Origin: Pseudonocardia bannensis
GTDB lineage: Bacteria; Actinomycetota; Actinomycetes; Mycobacteriales; Pseudonocardiaceae
Assembly (NCBI RefSeq): GCF_012911875.1
Contig: NZ_JAAXKZ010000062.1
Location: 1 to 32,465, forward strand
DNA length: 32,465 bases
Direction of reading: 5' to 3'
Positions 7,975 to 17,620 of this stretch are shown here, piece after piece; the stretch's first letter is position 1; every line of letters begins with the position of its first letter. The notes under the pieces were generated by a model. It saw only the letters and a list, made by a program, of their open reading frames with translations. It ran no database searches and was not told the origin of the DNA. A program made the position numbers and the translations under genes.

Positions 7975-8172
7975 ATGAGCTGGGCTCGACACGGCCAGGA
8001 CAACGACGGACAGGACAGCTGGTCCGACGTCCAGGCTGCCTATCAGATCAGCTGCGAGACCCAGAGCAGGCAGGCTGCGCGCGTAGTCGCCGGCCAGGCC
8101 ATCGACCTCGACGACTGCACCGAGCTGCTCGCCATGCTCGGCCTCGACGCAGGGGCGGGCCGCTCGGCCTGA
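7975..8172 (+). CDS. small acidic hypothetical protein
   Basis: 65-residue cytoplasmic protein, predicted pI acidic, with no membrane segment. It begins MSWARHGQDNDGQDSWSDVQ and ends in a Leu-rich patch, DLDDCTELLAMLGLDAG. The ATG at 7975 has a strong Shine-Dalgarno GGAGGAG at 7962-7968 (6-nt spacing), which decides against earlier in-frame starts such as 7867. It contains two Cys residues (SCET and DDCT). A -10-like TATCCT occurs at 7827-7832, and a perfect palindrome CCTTCGCGAAGG at 7776-7787, in the upstream gap. I do not recognise the family; position after sigA and good codon bias support it as real. Confidence 0.7.
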   Translation: MSWARHGQDNDGQDSWSDVQAAYQISCETQSRQAARVVAGQAIDLDDCTELLAMLGLDAGAGRSA

Positions 8173-8799
8173 AACCCGCGGTGGTGTCCGGGCGGTAGCC
8201 GGCCGCAGTGGGTTGATGACGAACGCTGCCGGCCGGTGTGATCGGCTGCCCGTGGTCGCCCGCTTTGTGTTCGTGTTCCTCCACGCACGGGAAGCGTTTG
8301 TTGCGGATGGGAGCAGTTCTCCTTCCGTGCACCGTGAAGTGGTCAGACTCCGAGAAGTGTTTCGGCATCAGCTCCCCCGGGAACTTGGCGCCGACGTCGT
8401 GCACTTCTCGGAGTTTTACGGGTGGCGGCTACACGTCACTCGAGCAGTGAGCTCGTGGAGTTCCGTCGCCGGCCGGTACTCGCGTCCGACAGCGACCGCG
8501 CCAGATCTGCGTGGTGCACGAACTCGCGCGTGCCTCCGTGGTGCCCAGCTCGATCGGGGTGCACAGCAGCTTCGGGGTGGCCGGCCGAGACCGGGTTGGT
8601 CCTCGGCCGTGCGCAGTAGATCGCCGGCCCGGCGCCATCAACATGGCACTCGGTCACGCTCTGCACGGCGACGACAGCCCGATCGAGCGATTGCCGTCGG
8701 CGAAAAACGAAACGTAACGTCCCGTTTTACCATCAGGTCTCACGGGGAGCGTCCTGTCTCACGCTCTCCGTGAAAGGAAAACGGGAGCGTGACTGGTTC
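8173..8799. other. gene-poor stretch with two hairpins
   Basis: No convincing gene is seen. A perfect 13-bp inverted repeat, ACTCCGAGAAGTG (8347-8359) and CACTTCTCGGAGT (8402-8414), encloses 42 nt and is followed by TTT. It could be a long-loop terminator or the remains of a small mobile element. A second hairpin, CACGGGGAGCG (8741-8751) with CGCTCTCCGTG (8762-8772), is an 11-bp stem with one G-T pair. It ends 27 bp before the next start and may act in the 5' leader of that gene. Confidence 0.5.
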
Positions 8800-9525
8800 A
8801 TGGAAGTCCGTCGTACCGTCGCCGTGGGCGCGATCAGCGCCTCACTACTCCTCGGAGTCCCGTCGGCAGCTCTCGCCCAGGCGGAACTGCCGGGTCGCAC
8901 CGTTCCCCAGGCGCCGATCGGACTCACGGCAGGAGAAATCAGCGGCCAGCAGCAGCAGGTGCTGGCGAACCTGCATCCGGCGCTGGGCGTGCCGGCTCCC
9001 TCGCCGGGGCTCCTCCCCGCACCCCCGCCGATGCCGGACATCAAGTCCCTTCTCGCCCAGATCGCCCAGATCCTCCGGCCGCTCTTGAAGCCGATCCTCG
9101 GTCCGCTGCTCGATCCCATCCTCGGCCCTGCGCCGACTCCGGCCCCCGTACCGGACCCGGTCGGCTCGACACCGGACCCGGCCGACCCGACCACTCCCGA
9201 CCCCGCCGACCCCGCACCCGACCCGGTGCCGGACCCGGTCGACCAGGTCCTCGACCCGGTGCTCGACCCCACCACCCCGACACCCGACCCGGCCGAACCG
9301 GCCGACCCGACCACACCCGACCCTGCGGCCGACCCGGTCGACCCGGTGCTCGACCCGGTCACCGAGCCACTTCCGGACCTGGGCGGTACGGAGATCGTGC
9401 CGGACACCAGCGGCTCGGACTCGGCTTCCGACGACAGCAGCGGCGTACCGGCCTCCGACACGGGCGACACCGAGGTGCTCGGAGACACCGTCGGCTCCGC
9501 GCTGGAGGTATCCGGACTGGGGTGA
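8800..9525 (+). CDS. secreted Pro/Asp-rich repeat protein
   Basis: 241 residues. A signal peptide is plain: basic start MEVRRTV, hydrophobic core AVGAISASLLLGV, and a cleavage-like PSAALAQA ending near residue 26. The mature N-terminal part is Pro/Leu/Ile-rich (LLAQIAQILRPLLKPILGPL). Residues about 110-195 are a low-complexity array of D-P-V/T/A units (DPADPTTPDPADPAPDPVPD, then DPVLDP repeats), highly acidic and extended. A Ser/Thr/Gly-rich tail follows without an LPxTG motif or C-terminal helix, so it is probably released or loosely wall-associated. ATG 8800 is favoured, with GGGAG at 8783-8787; GTG 8770 lies inside a hairpin and lacks a Shine-Dalgarno. A strong hairpin follows the stop. 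Function unknown; acidic repeats suggest cation binding, which is conjecture. Confidence 0.78.
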   Translation: MEVRRTVAVGAISASLLLGVPSAALAQAELPGRTVPQAPIGLTAGEISGQQQQVLANLHPALGVPAPSPGLLPAPPPMPDIKSLLAQIAQILRPLLKPILGPLLDPILGPAPTPAPVPDPVGSTPDPADPTTPDPADPAPDPVPDPVDQVLDPVLDPTTPTPDPAEPADPTTPDPAADPVDPVLDPVTEPLPDLGGTEIVPDTSGSDSASDDSSGVPASDTGDTEVLGDTVGSALEVSGLG

Positions 9526-9571
9526 CCTGACCGAGCTCGGTGCAGCGAACGCGAAGGGGACGGCCCTTCCG

Positions 9572-9609
9572 CCGCCCGGGGTGCCGGCCTGTTGCCGGAC
9601 CCCGGGCGG
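9572..9609 (+). terminator. strong GC hairpin after the secreted protein gene
   Basis: CCGCCCGGGGT (9572-9582) pairs with ACCCCGGGCGG (9599-9609). Inside it CCGGC (9584-9588) pairs with GCCGG (9594-9598), leaving a single bulged G and a 5-nt loop, for 16 pairs in all. It lies 46 bp after the stop. There is no T-run, as is usual for actinobacterial terminators. Confidence 0.7.
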
Positions 9610-9747
9610 TCGTCTGGACCGGCAGCCGTCCCGACCGACCACCGCCGGCGAGGCGTTCGCCACGCGGCCGCGATAGGTGGCGGCCAGGCCGCGGCGGCCG
9701 GCGCCGGACCAACGAGGACGTCGTCCCGGTGATCCACGCTGGCCTGC

Positions 9748-9905
9748 TCAGCGAAGCGAGATCGCGATGAGCTCGAGGAGCTTCCACCCTGCTTGCACGC
9801 CGGTTTCCATGCCCGGGTCGACGATTCGCTTCGCGGTGCTGCTTGCTCCCGAGCTGCGTGAGGAGCGTGAGGGTCGCGCGCCCGTCCGTCTCGGTGAACG
9901 TGTGC
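9748..9905 (-). pseudogene. AHSA1/SRPBCC domain protein remnant, frameshifted
   Basis: On the minus strand one frame reads HTFTETDGRATLTLLTQL then GSKQHREA. After a one-base shift at about 9825-9826 a second frame continues IVDPGMETGVQAGWKLLELI and AISLR to a stop at 9748. Together they match the C-terminal end of activator-of-Hsp90-ATPase-like START-fold proteins, which typically show a pattern like F-T-E-x-D-G-x-T-x-L-T-x-x-x-x-x-x-S-K-E-H-R-D and then G-M-E-x-G. The N-terminal two thirds are not recognisable upstream. It is therefore a decayed fragment, or a gene broken by deletion plus one indel. Confidence 0.7.
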
Positions 9906-10473
9906 GGTGGCGGGCTGGACGACGACACGTACCTGCGCGATGTGCTGACCCCACTGCCCGGCACGCCGGTCGCCGACCGAGTTCCGGCCACCCGACCTGG
10001 TCGGAGGGCTGCTCGCCACCCCGGGCCGGCGAACGCGAGCAACGACACGGAACCCTCCCCGTGGCCGGGCACCTGCGGCCCGGTGGGTCGAGCGGCCCGG
10101 TCACAGAGCAAGGGGCTCCGGACCGGGCCGGTCGGTGGTCGGGCTGCCGGTAGGTCCTGCCTGACCACACGGCGCCGAACGGGGCAACAACGGCACCGCC
10201 CGTCAGCAGTATTGGGTTGCCCTATGTGACACTGCACCACTGAACTGGTGAACGCACCTGAACAATCCGCCTACGCGTAGTCACCGTCCCGAGGTGGGGC
10301 GGCAGCGCTATGTGAGTCGCACGAGAGCACATCGGGTAATGGGTTCGCGTGCACCGGCACGAAAGCAGCACCTCGGCCTCCATCCCATGAGTTCCAGCAT
10401 GAACTCCTTCATAAATGGAGGGCGCGAATGGATGGAGCCGATCCGCCGGCAGGCCTCACGGCAGGGACGACGA
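9906..10473. other. stretch without a recognisable gene
   Basis: No frame has convincing codon bias, a start signal and a recognisable product. The left part is GC-rich and may be further decayed coding DNA linked to the AHSA1 remnant. The right part (about 10200-10430) is more AT-rich than its surroundings and contains a 10-bp palindrome, CTACGCGTAG, at 10271-10280. Confidence 0.5.
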
Positions 10474-10935
10474 TCACGGCGAGACACCGGAACAGGCGAA
10501 GATCGTAAGGGTTTGCCCACTGCCCGCAACGACACGGTTGACCGGAACCATGACCGGGCTGCCGTTGTTGAGCGTCACCGTGGCAGCGCCGCTGATTGCT
10601 GCACCGCTCACCGAGCCCGTTGACACGCGAGCGGCAACACCCTGAGTACCGGTGGGGCATTCGGATCGCACGACACTGGGCGGTACGACGACGGGCCCGG
10701 ATGTCGCCGACTGGACGTTGACGACGAGGGAGACGGACCGGCCCGCGGGTGTGCCCACGCATCCGGCTCCGCCCGGAACATCGGTTTGGGAGATGCACAC
10801 CTGGACGGGAACGTCGGGAATCGGGACCGGGCCGACGGCGAGGCTGGCAGCGGTGCCAGCAGAAGCTGTCCCCGCAAGGGCCAGGGCGCCGACGACGGAG
10901 CTGATCGCCACGGCGAATCCATGGAATTTCGACAT
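10474..10935 (-). CDS. small secreted hypothetical protein
   Basis: 153 residues with a clear signal peptide: MSKFHGFAVAISSVVGALAL followed by AGTASAG, cleavage expected near residue 27. The mature part is Val/Ser/Gly/Thr-rich with five cysteines (VQVCISQ, AGCVGTP, SECPTG, IFACSG among them), suggesting beta-structure stabilised by disulfides. The ATG at 10935 is set by GGAGGT just upstream with a 7-nt spacer; a competing ATG at 10942 is too close to that site and is in another frame. A likely ECF-sigma promoter lies about 130 bp upstream. Family not recognised; small Cys-containing secreted proteins of this style are common in Pseudonocardiaceae. Confidence 0.8.
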   Translation of the reverse strand: MSKFHGFAVAISSVVGALALAGTASAGTAASLAVGPVPIPDVPVQVCISQTDVPGGAGCVGTPAGRSVSLVVNVQSATSGPVVVPPSVVRSECPTGTQGVAARVSTGSVSGAAISGAATVTLNNGSPVMVPVNRVVAGSGQTLTIFACSGVSP

Positions 10936-11063
10936 CGGGCATACCTCCGGAAGCAGTGGACCGGTGGAGGCGGATGCCGGCCATCGATGCCTCCGGAAGT
11001 ACCGGATAGGCCACGGCACCACACCGTCTTCTGAACGACGACAGTTGAGCAGATACAAAACGG

Positions 11064-11088
11064 AACGTATCGTCTTAAGTCCGGTTCC
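11064..11088 (-). promoter_or_regulatory. ECF-sigma-type promoter (GGAAC-N16-CGTT)
   Basis: On the minus strand GGAAC (11088-11084) is followed after 16 bases by CGTT (11067-11064), matching the consensus of extracytoplasmic-function sigma factors. It lies about 130 bp upstream of the secreted protein gene starting at 10935, in an AT-richer patch. Which sigma factor uses it is not known. Confidence 0.5.
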
Positions 11089-11185
11089 CGGTACCCCTCA
11101 ATGGGGCATTTCGGACGCGGGCGCCTGACGGCCCGTGACGACCAATCGACAACACCTGGGCGAGACCGAGGGGTTCCCCCTGCTG

Positions 11186-11302
11186 TCAGCGGGGAGGTGG
11201 CCGCCACTGGTGCTGATGCCACTCACCGGCCTGCCGCCGTTCTGGCTCGTGTCGTGCCACGCCGGGCCCGGACCCACGGTGGCCCGAGCGGTCGGAGAAG
11301 AG
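11186..11302 (+). pseudogene. fragment of a LysR-type regulator C-terminus
   Basis: The plus-strand frame reads LVLMPLTGLPPFWLVSCHAG and on to VARAVGEE. It resembles the C-terminus of the intact LysR gene downstream, LTLIPLTGLPPFRLASMWSA, with the core MPLTGLPPFWL against IPLTGLPPFRL. DNA over the core is also similar (about 28 of 33 bases by eye). No HTH or effector domain precedes it, so it is a leftover of a second LysR gene. The rest of the gap from 11303 to 11692 shows nothing I can assign. Confidence 0.6.
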
Positions 11303-11710
11303 GATCAGCCGCCCGCCGCGTGTCGAGCCGGCCGGACGCCGGCCCGCCCGTGGAGGGCGCAACGCGTGGCGGCGGTCGGCTGAATCGCGGCGATGGCGCC
11401 GCCCGGGACTCGGATCGTCAACCTCGGCTACATGATGTCGTAGCGAGCGGTCCTTGATGGTCGTGCCCCGGCAATCCAGGGTGTGGTCGTTGCGGAATGT
11501 CCCCGCGCCTGCGCCGGTGGCAACCCGGGCCGGCTCCCCGGCCCGGTCGTCGAGTCGGTGCGCCGCAGCCACGACTGATCTTCGACGGGGACGATCCGCG
11601 TGTCGCCTGCCCGTGGCACGGATCCGAGTAGTGGATCATGACCGGAGCACGCCGACGTCCTCGGCATCCGCCTGCTGCCCGTCCCCATCGTTGAGGAGGA
11701 GGGCGCGACC

Positions 11711-11806
11711 ATGTCGCGATCTGACGCCATGACGGACACCGTCGCGACGACGTCACAGCTGAGCACGGACCTGCACACGCCGGCCGGGGGGCGTGGCCGG
11801 TGGTGA
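11711..11806 (+). CDS. 31-codon upstream ORF coupled to the LysR gene
   Basis: ATG at 11711 is preceded by an excellent Shine-Dalgarno, GAGGAGGAGGG at 11693-11703, 7 nt away. The ORF encodes MSRSDAMTDTVATTSQLSTD and 11 more residues, ending at TGA 11804-11806. That stop overlaps both candidate LysR starts (GTG 11800 and GTG 11803). It has no similarity I recognise and may be a leader peptide that couples ribosome delivery to LysR translation, or the intact N-terminus of a lost gene. The next in-frame ATG (codon 7) could also serve. Confidence 0.5.
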   Translation: MSRSDAMTDTVATTSQLSTDLHTPAGGRGRW

Positions 11807-12738
11807 CGATCGAGCCCCGGGAGATCGAGGCCTTCCTGACGGTGGCCGACGAGCTGCACTTCGGGCGGGCCGCCGCGCGGCTGCACCTGTCGCCCACCCG
11901 GATCAGCCAGACGGTACGGGCGCTGGAACGCCGGATCGCGGCCCCACTGTTCGAGCGGTCCAGCCGCCGGGTGCGCCTGACCCCCCTCGGCTCGCAGCTG
12001 CTCGTCGAGCTGCGCCCGGCCTTCCAGCGCCTGCGTGAGGTGCTGGCGAATGCCCAGCGCTCCGCCGTGGAACAGCCCCAGGTGATGCTGCGGGTCGCCT
12101 TCGCCAACTCCCTGCTCGAGGACATCATCTCCCCGTTGGTGGCTGCGTGTGCCACCGAGCTCCCCGACGTCGCGATCGTTCGCTATGCCTACCCGGGGAT
12201 GCAGCAGCGCCAGTGGTGCGACCAGCAGCACGACGACGTCTACGTCTCCTGGTTCCCCGCCGAACCACGCGCGCCGGGCCTGCCCCGGGCCGAGTTCGGA
12301 CCGACCATCGCCCACGACCCCCGCTCGCTCCTGGTCGGCCGCGACCACCCGCTCGCCCACCGGGACCGCGTCGACATCGAGGAGCTCGCCGATCACGACC
12401 TCCTCCACCCACCGACGATCACCGAGCAGTTCGCCGACGCCTGGACTCCGCCGGCCACTCCGGCCGGGCGCCCCCTCCGCCGGATCCCGGCCCTGACCAG
12501 CACCTACATCGAGGAGGCCTTCCAGGTGGTCCTCGGCCGGGGCCTCGCCCACATCACGATCACCCACTTCTCGGCGTCCTCGATCCCGAACCCGGACCTG
12601 ACCCTCATCCCCCTCACCGGTCTGCCCCCGTTCCGGCTCGCCTCGATGTGGTCGGCCACCGCCGACAGCCACACCATCCGGTCCTTCGCCCAGCTCGCCG
12701 CCCGCACCGGCGCCCGGCAGGGCTGGCTCGGGCGGTAG
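11800..12738 (+). CDS. LysR-family transcriptional regulator
   Basis: 312 residues. The N-terminal winged HTH spans residues about 4-62 (IEPREIEAFLTVADELHFGR, AAARLHLSPTRISQTVRALE, PLFERSSRRVRLTPLG), followed by the linker helix and a periplasmic-binding-protein-like effector domain (about 90-300). Near the C-terminus is the stretch ITITHFSASSIPNPD. The start is GTG 11800 or GTG 11803; both give the family's normal spacing before the HTH. Its own Shine-Dalgarno is poor, fitting translational coupling to the 31-codon ORF. Convergent with the DJ-1/PfpI gene; no obvious divergent target gene is left upstream, where only decayed sequence remains. Ligand unknown. Confidence 0.92.
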   Translation: MVTIEPREIEAFLTVADELHFGRAAARLHLSPTRISQTVRALERRIAAPLFERSSRRVRLTPLGSQLLVELRPAFQRLREVLANAQRSAVEQPQVMLRVAFANSLLEDIISPLVAACATELPDVAIVRYAYPGMQQRQWCDQQHDDVYVSWFPAEPRAPGLPRAEFGPTIAHDPRSLLVGRDHPLAHRDRVDIEELADHDLLHPPTITEQFADAWTPPATPAGRPLRRIPALTSTYIEEAFQVVLGRGLAHITITHFSASSIPNPDLTLIPLTGLPPFRLASMWSATADSHTIRSFAQLAARTGARQGWLGR

Positions 12739-12804
12739 GGGCCGGCGCGACCCGCACCCCCGCCGCTCGGAGCCGGCCCGTGTCGCTCCGGCCGGACCTC
12801 GGAC

Positions 12805-13458
12805 TCAGGAGACGATCTCGACGTCGTCGCGGTAGAGCTTGTAGGCGTCCTGGTACTCCATGACCCTGGCGACCTCGCCGATCAGGTCATCGCCGTACCC
12901 GGCCCGGCGCAGCAGGTGGAAGCCAAGATCCATGCCTGCCGTGATGCCACCCGCGGTGACGATCCGCCCGGCGTCGACGACCCGGGCCCTGCTGATCCGG
13001 CACTCCGGCGCGAGATCGGCGAGCCGGTCGATCGGCACCTTGCCCGGCGGGTTGGCCTCGACGCGGTCCGGTTCCTTGCGGCTGGTCGCGGGGATGCCGT
13101 CGAGCAGCCCCATCTTCGCGTAGACCCACGAGCCGGTGCACACGCTGCTCAGCAGCGTCTCCGCGGGCTGGCTGCGGACGAACTCGTGCAGCCGGCCGTT
13201 GCGGATCTCCTGGCGGGTGCCGAAGCCGCCGGGGATGAGGAAGGCGTCCATCGCAGGCCGGTCGGCGAAGGAGTAGTTGGGTAGCACCGTGAACCCGGCC
13301 TGGGCCTGCACCGGGCGCAGTGCGTCGGCGACGAGGAACGCCTCGAGTTCGGGATCGAATCGTCGCGCGACGGAGAAGACCCCGTGCGGCGCCGCGAAGT
13401 CGACGATCTCGACGTCCTTGAACACGTAGATCCCGAGTCTGAACCCGCTGGTGGCCAT
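12805..13458 (-). CDS. DJ-1/PfpI family (class I glutamine amidotransferase-like) protein
   Basis: 217 residues. The ATG at 13458 has GAGGAG at good spacing. The nucleophile-elbow motif SSVCTGSWVYAKMGLLDG places the reactive Cys at about residue 107; FDFAAP-type entry is seen as EIVDFAAPHGVFSVA (Asp 20), and the loop AFLIPGGFGTR sits near residues 73-82. This is the arrangement of isonitrile-hydratase-like and ThiJ/PfpI proteins. The usual THW following the ATxx segment is replaced by ATSRKEPD, so activity as an isonitrile hydratase is uncertain. It is divergent from the TetR gene and shares a 108-bp intergenic region with two operators, so it is probably repressed by that regulator. A stress or small-molecule detoxification role is inferred. 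Confidence 0.88.
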   Translation of the reverse strand: MATSGFRLGIYVFKDVEIVDFAAPHGVFSVARRFDPELEAFLVADALRPVQAQAGFTVLPNYSFADRPAMDAFLIPGGFGTRQEIRNGRLHEFVRSQPAETLLSSVCTGSWVYAKMGLLDGIPATSRKEPDRVEANPPGKVPIDRLADLAPECRISRARVVDAGRIVTAGGITAGMDLGFHLLRRAGYGDDLIGEVARVMEYQDAYKLYRDDVEIVS

Positions 13459-13482
13459 CACTTGACTCCTCGCCGGTGGGTC

Positions 13483-13534
13483 GGAAAACGAGCGTTCTCC
13501 GATTGCGCAGACCATAGGAGAACGCTCGTTTTCC
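13483..13534. promoter_or_regulatory. two TetR operators between the DJ-1 and tetR genes
   Basis: GGAAAACGAGCGTTCTCC (13483-13500) and GGAGAACGCTCGTTTTCC (13517-13534) are exact reverse complements. Each is also a near-perfect 18-bp palindrome of the form GGAnAACG-NN-CGTTnTCC. Their centres are 34 bp apart, about three helical turns. The right copy ends 32 bp before the tetR start and the left copy is 24 bp from the DJ-1 start, so both genes should be repressed together. Confidence 0.85.
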
Positions 13535-13566
13535 GTCAAGCGCGTCGCCGCCTATGCTGGGCGGCG

Positions 13567-14193
13567 ATGAGCCCGACGCGAACTCTCGACCCCGACGTCT
13601 CACGACGGCTGCTCGACGCCGCGGAGCGGCTGTTCTACGCCCGCGGCGTGCAGGCGGTCGGGATCGACGCCGTGGTGGCCGAGGCCGGTGTGGCCACCAA
13701 GACCCTCTACACGCACTTCGGGTCCAAGGACGGCCTGGTCGAGGCCTACCTGCGGCGCCGGGACCAGCGCTGGCTCGACTGGCTGCGCGGCGCCGTGGCC
13801 GCCGTCGAGCCGGGTCCGGCGCGCGTCTCGGCCGTGTTCGATGCCCTGGGCGAGTGGTTCGCCGAGCCCGGTTACAACGGCTGCGCGTTCATCAACGTGG
13901 CCGGCGAGCTGGCCCCCAGCCCGGCCGCGCGGGCCGCCGCCCGCGACCACAAGCTGGCGCTGCGCGCGCTGCTTGCGGAGGTGGCCGCCGAGGCCGGTGT
14001 CAGCGACCCGCCGGTGCTGGCCGAGCGGCTGATGCTGCTCGTCGAGGGGGCGATCGTCACCGCGCACGTCGAGGGTGACGCCCGCGCGGCGCGGCGCGCC
14101 CGCTCGGCCGCCGAGGCGCTGCTCGATCTCGACCGGTCGGCGGGCGCTACCGCACCGCCTCCAGCAGGTGGTGCGGCAACGGCGACCGGGTGA
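13567..14193 (+). CDS. TetR/AcrR-family transcriptional repressor
   Basis: 208 residues. The N-terminal TetR HTH spans about residues 13-60 (RLLDAAERLFYARGVQAVGI, VVAEAGVATKTLYTHFGSKD). The variable ligand-binding C-terminal domain contains the segment GYNGCAFINVAGELAPSP and a second part with LAERLMLLVEGAIVTAHVEG, as in AcrR-type repressors that respond to small hydrophobic molecules. The ATG at 13567 gives the expected distance to the HTH. The last 25 residues are Ala/Pro/Gly-rich. Autoregulation and control of the divergent DJ-1 gene are inferred from the twin palindromes in their shared promoter. The inducer is unknown. Confidence 0.93.
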   Translation: MSPTRTLDPDVSRRLLDAAERLFYARGVQAVGIDAVVAEAGVATKTLYTHFGSKDGLVEAYLRRRDQRWLDWLRGAVAAVEPGPARVSAVFDALGEWFAEPGYNGCAFINVAGELAPSPAARAAARDHKLALRALLAEVAAEAGVSDPPVLAERLMLLVEGAIVTAHVEGDARAARRARSAAEALLDLDRSAGATAPPPAGGAATATG

Positions 14194-14217
14194 TCGTCGG
14201 TCCCGTCGTCGAACGTA

Positions 14218-14280
14218 GGTGCTCGCGGCCTGTTCGACATCTACCCCACCATCGAGGCGGCCGTGCGTGCCGTCAGCTGG
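14218..14280 (+). pseudogene. possible end of a STAS-domain (anti-sigma antagonist) gene
   Basis: Just after tetR the plus strand encodes GARGLFDIYPTIEAAVRAVS, which resembles the last helix of STAS-domain anti-sigma-factor antagonists. No preceding part of that domain is present and the frame then becomes unrecognisable. The match is short, so this is a weak call. The rest of 14281-14745 contains no gene that I can support, only the hairpins listed separately. Confidence 0.3.
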
Positions 14281-14513
14281 ATCCCTGCCCGGCGGTCGCC
14301 ACGGTCGCATCCCTCGGGCCGCCGGAGCCCGCCGCGTGCGGCGCTGGTCCGGTGGTCGGAGCCGGCCGGCCTGCTCAGCGACGATTTTCGAGCAGAGTGC
14401 GATGCCCGGCGAACGCACCGGCCCGTCGTTCGGGCGAGGGACGGGACGCCGAAGTGGAGCCAGGCGATCGTCGACAGCCGATCGATGGTCTCCGGGGGGA
14501 CGGTCGAGCCCGC

Positions 14514-14552
14514 CAGGAACCGGCCCGGCCGTAGCGGCCAGGCCGGTTCCTG
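14514..14552. terminator. 12-bp hairpin in the tetR-katG gap
   Basis: CAGGAACCGGCC (14514-14525) and GGCCGGTTCCTG (14541-14552) form a perfect 12-bp stem, with a further CGGCC/GGCCG pairing possible inside the loop. It lies between convergent tetR and katG, about 320 bp after tetR. No T-run on either side. Confidence 0.5.
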
Positions 14553-14702
14553 CGTGCGGGACGCGAATGCGAATCAGTCTCGGCGAACCGGGTTCGTGCC
14601 GGCCCTGACCTCGCGACGGTCCTTGCGCCCATCGCCATCGGTGTCTACCCGCAGGGGGTTCGTCCGGTGGCTCGATGGAAGGGGCAGAAGCACCCGACCG
14701 AG

Positions 14703-14741
14703 GATGTCCAGGCCGGCCGGCGAGCGGCCGGCCTGGACATC
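14703..14741 (-). terminator. terminator hairpin of katG
   Basis: A perfect 17-bp stem, GATGTCCAGGCCGGCCG (14703-14719) with its complement at 14725-14741 and a 5-nt loop, begins 4 bp after the katG stop in the direction of transcription. No T-run. The stability and position make termination very likely; it could work in both directions. Confidence 0.8.
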
Positions 14742-14745
14742 GGGA

Positions 14746-17443
<2,698 letters not shown>

Positions 17444-17463
17444 GCTGAGCAGTCTGGCCTATT

Positions 17464-17482
17464 TTCTGGAATCAATCAAGAA
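17464..17482 (-). promoter_or_regulatory. candidate FurA operator/promoter
   Basis: On the minus strand TTCTTGA-TTGAT-TCCAGAA is a 19-bp imperfect palindrome (6 of 7 arm bases match) in an AT-rich island just upstream of furA, where FurA autoregulatory sites are found in relatives. It is followed by AAAATAGG, which may be part of the -10 region. Confidence 0.6.
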
Positions 17483-17620
17483 TCGGTGGCTTCCGATCTC
17501 CTGTGGGCGGGGGAGCGCACGCAACGTGACGGCCCGGCTACCAAAGGTACTGCTGGCCGAACGCCTCGCGGCCGGCGACAGCGCCCGCCTGGACCCCTCT
17601 GAGGGCCCCGGCACAAGCGG

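Noticed and set aside
8500-8600. Minus-strand string KLLCTPIELG resembling the start of old-yellow-enzyme proteins
   Set aside because: Only about ten residues match and the following sequence does not resemble the family, so chance is likely.
8733-10019. Minus-strand open frame opposite the secreted Asp/Pro-rich protein
   Set aside because: The plus strand has a clear signal peptide, Shine-Dalgarno and terminator; the opposite frame is a Gly/Ser-rich mirror of the D-P repeat.
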